From assembly GCA_036721445.1 (NCBI GenBank), contig DAIMKZ010000056.1, positions 1 through 13,120 on the forward strand: DNA of 13,120 nt, in the 5' to 3' direction. Of the stretch, positions 1 through 6,525 are shown piece by piece; position 1 is the stretch's first letter; each line of letters opens with the position of its first letter. The notes under the pieces were generated by a model. The model was given only the letters and a program-made list of their open reading frames with translations, was not told where the DNA came from and ran no database searches. Both the position numbers and the translations under genes were made by a program. Source of the stretch: UBA4055 sp036721445. Its GTDB lineage: Bacteria > UBA4055.

Positions 1-139
1 TTCTTACATCAGTCTGCAGATCGTCATCATAAGGACTGAATCGGAACAAATTACATCCGGACAAAATTGAGATCGCCAACATTATAATAAGGTATGATTT
101 GATTTTTGTAATTGTTTTTTTTAATAAAGTTTTGATCAC
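1..139 (-). CDS. Partial lipoprotein N-terminus, divergent gene
   Basis: Reading leftwards from a GTG at 139, the frame stays open to the window edge and gives 46 residues. They form a classic lipoprotein signal: a basic n-region (residues 3-14, several Lys), a hydrophobic core (YLIIMLAISIL, residues 16-26) and a lipobox LSGC with the lipidated Cys at residue 29. The mature start is NLFRFSPYDDDLQTDV. The product should be exported and anchored by a lipid, probably to the outer membrane. An AGGA lies 11 bases upstream of the GTG, which is slightly long. An in-frame ATG at 193 would add 18 residues to the signal and has no Shine-Dalgarno. The mature start faintly recalls calcineurin-like phosphoesterase lipoproteins, but too little is present to assign a function. 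The rest of the gene lies outside the window. Confidence 0.75.
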   Translation of the reverse strand, partial: MIKTLLKKTITKIKSYLIIMLAISILSGCNLFRFSPYDDDLQTDVR

Positions 140-205
140 TTTTTGTTTGTTCCTGCTTGGATTTGCTTCTCCTTGTGATATGATGACCAGCATTAAAATT
201 CCTGA

Positions 206-235
206 ATTATGTTAATATAATCGACCCAGAGTCAA
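206..235 (-). promoter_or_regulatory. Possible proximal sigma70-like promoter for the leftward lipoprotein gene
   Basis: On the minus strand TTGACT (235-230) is followed after 18 bases by CATAAT (211-206). It would start transcription about 60 bases before the GTG at 139. It is weaker than the distal pair because of the 18-base spacer and one mismatch in each hexamer. This is sequence similarity only. Confidence 0.4.
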
Positions 236-240
236 TAAAG

Positions 241-271
241 CGAATATAAGTCAAAAGTCGAATATTGTCAA
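241..271. repeat. Imperfect direct repeat in the divergent intergenic region
   Basis: Two copies of CGAATAT followed by GTCAA lie at 241-254 and 259-271, offset by 18 bases. The first copy has AA between the two parts and the second has T. A further AGTCAA sits just upstream at 230-235. The copies coincide with the leftward promoter's -10 and -35 elements. They could be tandem operator half-sites, or simply duplicated promoter hexamers in AT-rich DNA. Confidence 0.4.
243..271 (-). promoter_or_regulatory. Sigma70-like promoter for the leftward lipoprotein gene
   Basis: On the minus strand a perfect TTGACA (271-266) and TATATT (248-243) are separated by exactly 17 bases. This is near consensus for a vegetative sigma factor and points at the lipoprotein gene, giving a leader of roughly 100 bases. 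Both hexamers fall inside the direct repeat at 241-271, so a regulator bound there would cover the promoter. Confidence 0.55.
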
Positions 272-317
272 GTGATTAATAGGGAAAATTCATTGAAACA
301 GAACAAAATAAAAAATA

Positions 318-346
318 TTGACTATAAGCGTTCGTTTGAATATATT
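318..346 (+). promoter_or_regulatory. Sigma70-like promoter for the twelve-gene operon
   Basis: TTGACT (318-323) and TATATT (341-346) are separated by exactly 17 bases, one mismatch from consensus in each hexamer. Transcription would begin near 352-355, leaving a leader of about 30 bases before the favoured start codon at 387. No other equally good pair was noticed between the genes downstream, so this may drive the whole operon. Confidence 0.6.
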
Positions 347-386
347 TAAAGGCTATTAATAAATTAAAATGAAGGGGATAAAAAAT

Positions 387-1163
387 ATGAACTGCAGATC
401 AGTATGGACAACAGTTTTGATCATGCTCGTTGCATTAAACGCTGAGATCATACGGAAAGGAAAGCCTGAGAACCCGAGATTTTACAACGGTGATGTTCAG
501 GTATTCGGAGAAGAAATAGACGGGACTGTTAAAGCATATTGGGACAGTACTACGGTTTACGGTGAATATAACTATAAAAAAGGAGTTCTTCACGGGCTTC
601 AGAAAGAATACTTTTCAGACGGAAAGCTGTCTGCAGAATGGAACATGAAGGACGGAGTAAGGTCAGGGGAAGGAAAAGAGTATTACAATGACGGTTCACT
701 TTTGTTCCACCGCGTTCTTGACGGGAACGGGAACGGTCTTGGTATTGAATATTATCAGAACGGACTTAAAAAAAGAGAGAGACTGTACCAGAACGGAATC
801 CAGGTGCATGCAAGCATGCTCAACTGCGATATTAAAGGCAACAGGTATAAACGGACTGCGGAAGAGCTGTTCTTTGAAGCTCAGGAGTATGCAGCGCAGG
901 GAATGTACGGTCACGCGATCGAGAATTACGAGAAATTTCTTAAAGACTATCCCGACAACGAAAAGTGCGAGCAGATAAAGTTCCTCATAGCTTTCACATA
1001 TCATAACAGCCTGAATGAGAATGAACTTGCAAGAAAAAATTATGAAGAATTCATTAGAAACTATCCTGAAAGTCCTCTGAGAGTATCCGCGGAATTCGAG
1101 ATGGAAAATATTGGAAAAGTAATTGACAATATAGACCTGTTCAAGTCTGAAGAGAAGGAATAA
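387..1163 (+). CDS. Secreted MORN-like/TPR protein of unknown function
   Basis: This 258-residue protein is probably exported. A signal peptide (residues 1-19, core VWTTVLIMLVALNA) ends near ALNA-E with no lipobox Cys. Residues about 58-139 carry three or more MORN-like/YwqK-type repeats, with recurring pattern G..x..G..x..YY.(D/N)G, for example KEYFSDGK and KEYYNDGS. Residues about 157-240 form two TPR-like helical hairpins of the BamD/CpoB style (YGHAIENYEKFLKDYPDNE, then ARKNYEEFIRNYPESPL). Such repeats bind proteins or envelope material; no catalytic motif is visible. The start at 387 is chosen over the in-frame ATG at 369 because AAGGGG (372-377) lies 9 bases upstream of it, whereas 369 has no Shine-Dalgarno and would add a charged leader to the signal. 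It overlaps moxR by one base (TAATG), suggesting it works with or is co-made with that ATPase. Confidence 0.8.
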   Translation: MNCRSVWTTVLIMLVALNAEIIRKGKPENPRFYNGDVQVFGEEIDGTVKAYWDSTTVYGEYNYKKGVLHGLQKEYFSDGKLSAEWNMKDGVRSGEGKEYYNDGSLLFHRVLDGNGNGLGIEYYQNGLKKRERLYQNGIQVHASMLNCDIKGNRYKRTAEELFFEAQEYAAQGMYGHAIENYEKFLKDYPDNEKCEQIKFLIAFTYHNSLNENELARKNYEEFIRNYPESPLRVSAEFEMENIGKVIDNIDLFKSEEKE

Positions 1164-2146
1164 TGAGCGATCTTGAAAAATTAATACAGCTGCAGGAAGC
1201 AGGGAACAGGATAGTCGGGAACGTCAGAAAAAAGATCATCGGACAAACCTCGGTCGTTGAGGAGCTGCTCATAGCTATATTTGCAGGCGGGCATGTGCTT
1301 CTTACCGGAGTTCCCGGACTGGCAAAAACCCTGATGATAACTACTCTGGCTCAATCCATGGATCTTGTGTTCAGAAGGATTCAGTTCACTCCGGACCTCA
1401 TGCCTTCAGACATCATCGGGACAGAAATACTTGAGCTCAACAGATCGACGGGAGAAAAAGAGCTTAAGTTCATTAAAGGACCCGTGTTCGCTAATATAAT
1501 TCTGGCTGACGAGATCAACAGGACACCGCCGAAGACGCAGTCGGCTCTTCTTCAGGCGATGCAGGAAAAAGAAGTTTCCGTAGGTAACACCACTTTCAGG
1601 CTCAGTGAACCCTTTTTCGTCATGGCCACCAGGAATCCTATAGAGCAGGAAGGGACTTATCCGCTGCCTGAAGCTCAGCTGGACAGATTCCTGTTCAATC
1701 TGATCATAGATTATCCGGATCTGGATTCTGAGATAGAGATTGTTGAGAAAACAACAGCACAGGAGGAAACGGCAGTTGATAAGGTCATAGACGGTTTGGA
1801 GATAATGAATTTCAGAGAGCTTATCAGAAAGATACCCGTAACCAGAGCGGTCACCGAATATGCTGTTAATATGGTCAGAGCTTCAAGACCTGAAGACTCA
1901 GCCGCTACCACATTCATAAAAAATTCGGTCAGCTGGGGAGCGGGTCCGAGAGCCGGTCAGAATCTGGTTACAGGCGCAAAAATATTTGCGGCACTGAACG
2001 GAAGAAAGACGCCTGATTATGAGGACATAAAGCGTGTGGCAAAACCAGTATTAAGGCACAGGATCATACCGAATTTCAGAGCCGAAGCCGAAGGAATTAC
2101 TTCTGAAACGATCATAGACGAGTTAGTTAAACAGGCGGGAAGATAA
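1163..2146 (+). CDS. moxR: MoxR-family AAA+ ATPase
   Basis: A 327-residue cytoplasmic AAA+ ATPase of the MoxR branch (AAA_3 domain plus C-terminal lid), of usual family length. The Walker A is GVPGLAKT (49-56), the form typical of MoxR in place of GxxGxGKT. Walker B is IILADEIN (112-119) followed by RTPPKTQSALLQAMQE. Sensor 1 is ATRNP (155-159), the arginine finger region is LPEAQLDRF (168-176), and the sensor 2 region is GAGPRAGQ (259-266). MoxR proteins act as chaperone-like motors that mature partner complexes, usually with a DUF58 protein and von Willebrand A (Bat) proteins encoded alongside. None of these partners is in the window. An AAGGA lies 3 bases before the ATG, and the start overlaps the upstream stop by one base. 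The family call is secure; the client is unknown. Confidence 0.95.
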   Translation: MSDLEKLIQLQEAGNRIVGNVRKKIIGQTSVVEELLIAIFAGGHVLLTGVPGLAKTLMITTLAQSMDLVFRRIQFTPDLMPSDIIGTEILELNRSTGEKELKFIKGPVFANIILADEINRTPPKTQSALLQAMQEKEVSVGNTTFRLSEPFFVMATRNPIEQEGTYPLPEAQLDRFLFNLIIDYPDLDSEIEIVEKTTAQEETAVDKVIDGLEIMNFRELIRKIPVTRAVTEYAVNMVRASRPEDSAATTFIKNSVSWGAGPRAGQNLVTGAKIFAALNGRKTPDYEDIKRVAKPVLRHRIIPNFRAEAEGITSETIIDELVKQAGR

Positions 2147-2153
2147 AAAGATC

Positions 2154-2690
2154 ATGCCTGACGATATCAAAATAAAAGACAGGATATTCACCGAACTGTT
2201 TTCAGAAGAAAAACTGGAAGAACTTATTTCGTCATGTGTTTCCAGAGTAAGATCTTCGGTCGATGCCTCGAAAGACCTTGTCGTGATCGGGGTTCTCAAT
2301 GGAGGAATACCTTTATGCAACGACATTGCCTTCTCATTATCCGAAAACGTGATAGTTGATTATATCAAGGCTGTCAGTTACGGGGATTCATTAAGATCGT
2401 CAGGAGAAGTGAAACTGCTTCTGGATTCAGTCACGGATGTAAGCGGGAAAGCAGTTCTGATAGTGGATGACATTATTGACACAGGAAGGACTGTCAGCTT
2501 CCTCAAAGATCATTTTACAGCTAAAGGAGCCCAAAAAGTGATGATATGCTCTCTTTTCTATAAGCGCAACGGTCTATTTCCCGAACCCGATTTCTTCGGA
2601 GCGGAGATAGAAGATCAGTTCATTGTCGGATACGGCCTGGACTACGCAGGCAAAGGCAGGAATCTGAGAAAAATATTAAGATTAAAGTAA
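2154..2690 (+). CDS. hpt: Hypoxanthine phosphoribosyltransferase
   Basis: A purine salvage enzyme that joins hypoxanthine or guanine to PRPP, giving IMP or GMP and pyrophosphate. At 178 residues it has normal length. The PRPP-binding signature VLIVDDIIDTGRT spans 101-113, with acidic pair D105-D106 and D109. The flexible-loop region is AVSYGDSLRSSGEV (73-86). The purine-binding end has K137 in FYKRN and the VGYGLDYA stretch (158-165), where LDY matches the conserved family motif. The pyrophosphate loop reads VLNGG (47-51), where most relatives have Lys or Arg at the Asn position. Hpt lying directly before ftsH is a common bacterial arrangement, often with tilS upstream; here moxR sits in that place, 7 bases away. 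No strong Shine-Dalgarno is seen, so translation may depend on coupling with moxR. Confidence 0.93.
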   Translation: MPDDIKIKDRIFTELFSEEKLEELISSCVSRVRSSVDASKDLVVIGVLNGGIPLCNDIAFSLSENVIVDYIKAVSYGDSLRSSGEVKLLLDSVTDVSGKAVLIVDDIIDTGRTVSFLKDHFTAKGAQKVMICSLFYKRNGLFPEPDFFGAEIEDQFIVGYGLDYAGKGRNLRKILRLK

Positions 2691-2712
2691 TTACGGAGCT
2701 TTGAATAAATTT

Positions 2713-4749
2713 ATGGAAGAAGATAAAAATACTAAAGACGAAAAGAACGGAAAAGAAAAAGAGACCGAGCAGGAGATCATCAAAAGGCTGAAAAAGATCC
2801 AGGATGACAAATCAAAGAGAAGGCCTGACGGGAAGCGCGGAATGAAACTGGAAGATGAAGGCGTCTTCTGGAAGAAAGGTTCGAAAACTTTCATGATCTG
2901 GATGATAGTTATCGCGGCCGCGTTGATACTGATCAATCTGTTCGAAAAGGACGGCAAGACCGCTGAACTGGAGTATAATGAGTTCACAGGTTACCTTGAC
3001 GATATTAAGACCATAAATATTACGAATGTAGGTTCCAATGCCGAGATAACAGGAGAATTCTCAAAACCGCTGTCTATCTCTTCAAAAGGCGGACAAAAGT
3101 TTTCCAGGTTCACTCTCGTTGTTCCGTCAGTAACAAAAGAGACGGCTGATGAATGGACTCAGAAAGGCATTAAGGTCAGGATGCAGAGGGAGCAGTACGG
3201 TGTGGGGGATTTTCTAATTTCCATGATCCCGTGGGTGCTTTTTATAATTCTGTGGTTCTGGCTTCTCAGGAGAATGCAGGGAGGAGGAGCCCAGGGTGGC
3301 AGTAAGGGTATTTTTACGTTCGGGAAAAGCAGAGCAAGGCTCGTTGACAATACAAAAAATAAGATAACTTTCAAAGATGTTGCGGGAGCGGATGAGGCAA
3401 AAGAAGAACTTACAGAAGTTATAGACTTTTTAAAGGAACCCGTTAAATTTTCCGAAATGGGTGCGAAAGTTCCTAAGGGTGTTCTTCTTACAGGTCCTCC
3501 CGGAACCGGTAAAACACTCTTGGCTAAAGCGGTCGCCGGCGAAGCAGGTGTGCCGTTCTTCAGCATTAGCGGTGCGGATTTCGTTGAAATGTTCGTTGGA
3601 GTCGGAGCATCGAGAGTGAGAGATCTTTTTGAGCAGAGTAAAAAGAGCGCGCCGTGCATTCTTTTCGTAGATGAACTTGATGCTGTAGGAAGACACAGGG
3701 GTACAGGTATAGGCGGAGGGAACGATGAAAGGGAGCAGACGCTCAACCAGCTTCTGGTCGAGATGGACGGATTCGATACCGAGGACAATGTGATAGTTAT
3801 AGCCGCCACCAACAGGCCCGACGTACTTGATCCGGCACTTCTCCGTCCGGGCAGATTCGACAGGCATGTTGTTGTAGATTATCCAGACGTCAGGGCAAGA
3901 GAAGCGATTTTGAAAGTTCACGCCAAGAAGATAAAAATGATTAAAGATATTGATCTATCCTCTATTGCTAAAGGAACACCCGGTATGAGCGGGGCGGACC
4001 TTGCGGGAATCATAAACGAATCTGCGCTTTTCGCCGCCAGAAAGGGTAAAAAGACTGTTGATATTACCGACATCGAGGATGCCAAAGATAAGATAATGAT
4101 GGGAGTCGAAAGAAAGTCCGCCGTAATAAATGAAGCTGAAAAGAAGATAACCGCCTATCACGAAGCGGGGCATGTTCTAATAGCGAAAATGACGGAAGGA
4201 AGCGATCCGGTCCATAAGGTTACGATAATTCCCAGGGGCAGAGCTATGGGACTTACACATTATCTCCCGATAGAGGAAAAACATTCGTATTCAAAAACAT
4301 ACATTTTCAGTAAACTTCTTCATCTTTTCGGAGGGCGGGTAGCGGAAGAGCTGATCTTCAACGATATTACCACCGGCGCTTCAAATGATATTGAAAGAGC
4401 AACTGACATTGCAAGGAAGATGGTCTGCGAGTGGGGTATGAGCGAAGAGATCGGGCCGATACATTACGGAGTTAAAAACGACAACCCGTTCCTCGGTAAA
4501 GAGCTTACACGCACTACAAGTATTTCAGAAGAGATCGGTAAAAAGATAGATACCGCGGTACAGAAAATAATATTTACCGCTCTTGCGAAAACAAGAGAAG
4601 TCCTGACTCAGAACATCGGTCTCCTTCACAAGCTGGCTGAAGCACTGCTGGAAAAAGAAACGCTTACCGGATCTCAGATCGACGAACTGGTGGGAATAAG
4701 CGCAAATACTTCAAAAATTAACGGACATGATGTTATAAATGGTATTTAA
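2713..4749 (+). CDS. ftsH: ATP-dependent zinc metalloprotease FtsH
   Basis: A membrane-anchored AAA+ protease that degrades misfolded membrane proteins and short-lived regulators. Residue numbers count from the TTG at 2701; subtract 4 for the ATG at 2713. A Lys/Glu/Asp-rich cytoplasmic extension (1-60) precedes TM1 (63-81), then a periplasmic domain, TM2 (171-190) and a Gly-rich linker. The AAA domain has Walker A GPPGTGKT (265-272), pore loop FVEMFVGVG, Walker B ILFVDELDA (320-328) and the second region of homology with PALLRPGRFDR (378-388). The zinc protease has HEAGH (487-491) with D563 (SNDIERA) as probable third ligand. All key residues are intact. Start choice is uncertain: GGAG (2695-2698) is only 2 bases from the TTG at 2701 and 14 bases from the ATG at 2713. 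Length is about 678 residues. It overlaps folP by 11 bases. Confidence 0.96.
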   Translation: MEEDKNTKDEKNGKEKETEQEIIKRLKKIQDDKSKRRPDGKRGMKLEDEGVFWKKGSKTFMIWMIVIAAALILINLFEKDGKTAELEYNEFTGYLDDIKTINITNVGSNAEITGEFSKPLSISSKGGQKFSRFTLVVPSVTKETADEWTQKGIKVRMQREQYGVGDFLISMIPWVLFIILWFWLLRRMQGGGAQGGSKGIFTFGKSRARLVDNTKNKITFKDVAGADEAKEELTEVIDFLKEPVKFSEMGAKVPKGVLLTGPPGTGKTLLAKAVAGEAGVPFFSISGADFVEMFVGVGASRVRDLFEQSKKSAPCILFVDELDAVGRHRGTGIGGGNDEREQTLNQLLVEMDGFDTEDNVIVIAATNRPDVLDPALLRPGRFDRHVVVDYPDVRAREAILKVHAKKIKMIKDIDLSSIAKGTPGMSGADLAGIINESALFAARKGKKTVDITDIEDAKDKIMMGVERKSAVINEAEKKITAYHEAGHVLIAKMTEGSDPVHKVTIIPRGRAMGLTHYLPIEEKHSYSKTYIFSKLLHLFGGRVAEELIFNDITTGASNDIERATDIARKMVCEWGMSEEIGPIHYGVKNDNPFLGKELTRTTSISEEIGKKIDTAVQKIIFTALAKTREVLTQNIGLLHKLAEALLEKETLTGSQIDELVGISANTSKINGHDVINGI

Positions 4750-5599
4750 AGCCGGGTGTAAATATTTTGATACTGAGAAGAAACCTTTAATAATGGGAAT
4801 TCTCAATGTTACGCCTGATTCTTTTTCCGACGGGGGTATGTATCAGGATGCGGATTCTGCAGTAAAAAGGTGCATGCAGATGATCTCGGAAGGGGCGGAT
4901 ATCATCGACATCGGCGGTGAATCTTCAAGACCCGGTTCAAAAAGAGTTTCATCGAACGATGAGATAGAAAGGATAGTTCCCGTTATCAAGAGAATAAGAG
5001 AGCAGTCCGATGTATGTATAAGCGTGGATACTTATAAGGCTTATGTGGCTGATGCGGCTTTGAAAGAAGGCGCGGATATGATAAATTACATTTACGGTGC
5101 AGATCCTGATCCTGAGCTGTTCAAGATCGTCGCCAACTATTCGGCAGGACTTTGCCTGATGCACATGAGAGGTGAACCCGGTACAATGCAGGATGAAACA
5201 GGATACTGCGACATTATTAATGAAATTTATTCGGCTCTCAGAGATTCTTACGAGAAAGCTCTGCTTGCAAGAATATCGGGAGATTCAATTATCATCGATC
5301 CCGGAATAGGATTTGGCAAATCGGTTGAAGGAAATCTCGAACTTATCAGAAATATAGGTTGTTTCAAAAGTATAGGATGTCCTGTACTGATCGGTGTTTC
5401 AAGAAAAAGTTTTATCGGAAGTATACTTGATAATGATACTGATGACAGGCTGTCAGGAACCATCGCAGCAAATACAGCTGCGTATATATTCGGCGCCGGA
5501 GTTTTCCGGGTTCATGATGTTAAAGAAAATGCCGAAGCGCTCAATATAGCCTGCTCGATACTAAAGATGAAAGCAGAAAAAATTGGGAGGTCCTCCTGA
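4739..5599 (+). CDS. folP: Dihydropteroate synthase
   Basis: Condenses p-aminobenzoate with 6-hydroxymethyl-7,8-dihydropterin pyrophosphate in folate synthesis; a cytoplasmic TIM barrel and the sulfonamide target. It has 286 residues, normal for the family. Seen motifs are IMGILNVTPDSFSDGG (18-33, N23), DIIDIGGESSRPGS (54-67), SVDT (95-98, D97), N116, IIIDPGIGFGKS (184-195, D187), GVSRKSF (219-225, K223) and FRVHD (256-260, R257 and H259). These match the known E. coli ligand set N22, D96, N115, D185, K221, R255 and H257. One oddity is Y117 where most relatives have Asp right after the conserved Asn (IND becomes INY). The ATG lies inside the end of ftsH (11-base overlap) with no clear Shine-Dalgarno, so it is probably translated by reinitiation. 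Confidence 0.95.
   Translation: MVFKAGCKYFDTEKKPLIMGILNVTPDSFSDGGMYQDADSAVKRCMQMISEGADIIDIGGESSRPGSKRVSSNDEIERIVPVIKRIREQSDVCISVDTYKAYVADAALKEGADMINYIYGADPDPELFKIVANYSAGLCLMHMRGEPGTMQDETGYCDIINEIYSALRDSYEKALLARISGDSIIIDPGIGFGKSVEGNLELIRNIGCFKSIGCPVLIGVSRKSFIGSILDNDTDDRLSGTIAANTAAYIFGAGVFRVHDVKENAEALNIACSILKMKAEKIGRSS
5585..5598 (+). promoter_or_regulatory. Self-complementary Shine-Dalgarno and CTG start of the GT2 gene
   Basis: GGGAGGT (5585-5591) is a strong Shine-Dalgarno 4 bases before a CTG at 5596-5598, which overlaps the folP stop as CTGA. The next bases (CCTCC) are the exact mirror complement of GGAGG. A small hairpin (5586-5589 with 5593-5596) would hide both the ribosome site and the first base of the CTG. 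A ribosome finishing folP would melt it, so the site looks built for coupled translation. The fold is inferred by eye. Confidence 0.5.
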
Positions 5600-6525
5600 A
5601 ATTCTCAGTGATAATTCCCTGCTTCAATGCAGAAGATACTTTATACAGATGCGTAGACGCGGTACAGTCGGTAGATTATCCGAAAGAGGATTTTGAAGTG
5701 ATCATTGTGAACAACGGGTCTACGGACAGGACATACAGGATCGCTACGGGGTATGACGTCAGAGTGATCGGGAAAAGGAAAAGTGTCAAATATTCACAGG
5801 CAATGGCGATCGGAGCAAAAAATTCACGATACGACAACCTGCTTTTCGTAGATCAGAGGACAGTAGTCAGAAAAGATATACTGAAAAATATCGAAGCTCT
5901 AAATTACAGCCCTATTATGTCGGGTGAGCTCAACATGGATAAGTACAGGTCAGATCACGACACTTTCATGTATCAGATATATTCAAGGCTTTACAGCCCT
6001 CACTTTCCGCAGAGCAGGTACAAAAATGAATTATGGATAACAAAAAAGAATTTCAGAAAAGTAAATAAGAATAAGGCTATGCTGTTCGTTGAGAAGGAAC
6101 TTTTCAATAAGCTGGTGGAAAAGGGTTTTGATTTTGACGGAGGAAGCGATGATATTTTCAGAAAATTAGTTTACGATTTTAATTACAGGATATTATCTCA
6201 TACAGATGTGAATGTGCAGTTTATCGGCGATCTGAAGGTCAAAACGAACAGAGAGATAGTTGAGAACGGTTTCAGGTGGGCAAAACGATACCTGAGAAAA
6301 TTCAACATATTCTCTTTTTTATACTACAGCCTCCATATTTCACTGATCATCGTTATAGCTGCATATATTAATTATGCACTCCCGGTTCTTATCCTGATAT
6401 ATCTTCTCTTTCTGGTTTATCTTTCAGATTCAAAAAAAGATTTCTGGATAATGTTCAAATCGGCACCCGGTGAAATAATAAGGTTCTATATCGGAACGAT
6501 AAAATTTCTTACCGGCAGATCATGA
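5596..6525 (+). CDS. GT2 glycosyltransferase with C-terminal membrane segments
   Basis: A family 2 (GT-A fold) glycosyltransferase. Read from the CTG at 5596 it has 309 residues and begins MKFSVIIPCFNAEDTLYRCV, the standard GT2 opening. The first ATG/GTG-type start, GTG 5608, would cut off the first beta strand. The nucleotide-sugar site includes VIIVNNGSTDRT (35-46). The position of the DXD motif reads FVDQRT (84-89), so the second metal-binding Asp is replaced by Arg. A possible catalytic acidic site is DGGSDDIFRK (181-190). Two hydrophobic segments near 239-277 would place it on the inner membrane, as in polyprenyl-phosphate sugar synthases such as GtrB and ArnC. It overlaps folP and the following gene by 4 bases each. 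Pairing with a GT-C enzyme suggests it charges a lipid carrier; the sugar is unknown and the altered DXD leaves activity open. Confidence 0.85.
   Translation: MKFSVIIPCFNAEDTLYRCVDAVQSVDYPKEDFEVIIVNNGSTDRTYRIATGYDVRVIGKRKSVKYSQAMAIGAKNSRYDNLLFVDQRTVVRKDILKNIEALNYSPIMSGELNMDKYRSDHDTFMYQIYSRLYSPHFPQSRYKNELWITKKNFRKVNKNKAMLFVEKELFNKLVEKGFDFDGGSDDIFRKLVYDFNYRILSHTDVNVQFIGDLKVKTNREIVENGFRWAKRYLRKFNIFSFLYYSLHISLIIVIAAYINYALPVLILIYLLFLVYLSDSKKDFWIMFKSAPGEIIRFYIGTIKFLTGRS

Noticed and set aside
369..386. ATG at 369 as the start of the MORN-like/TPR gene.
   Set aside because: No Shine-Dalgarno precedes it, and the AAGGGG that follows it is ideally placed for the ATG at 387.
3159..3921. Long antisense open frames opposite ftsH (minus strand, 217 and 163 codons).
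   Set aside because: They lie wholly inside the conserved AAA region of ftsH, have no family motifs or ribosome sites, and are explained by its codon bias.
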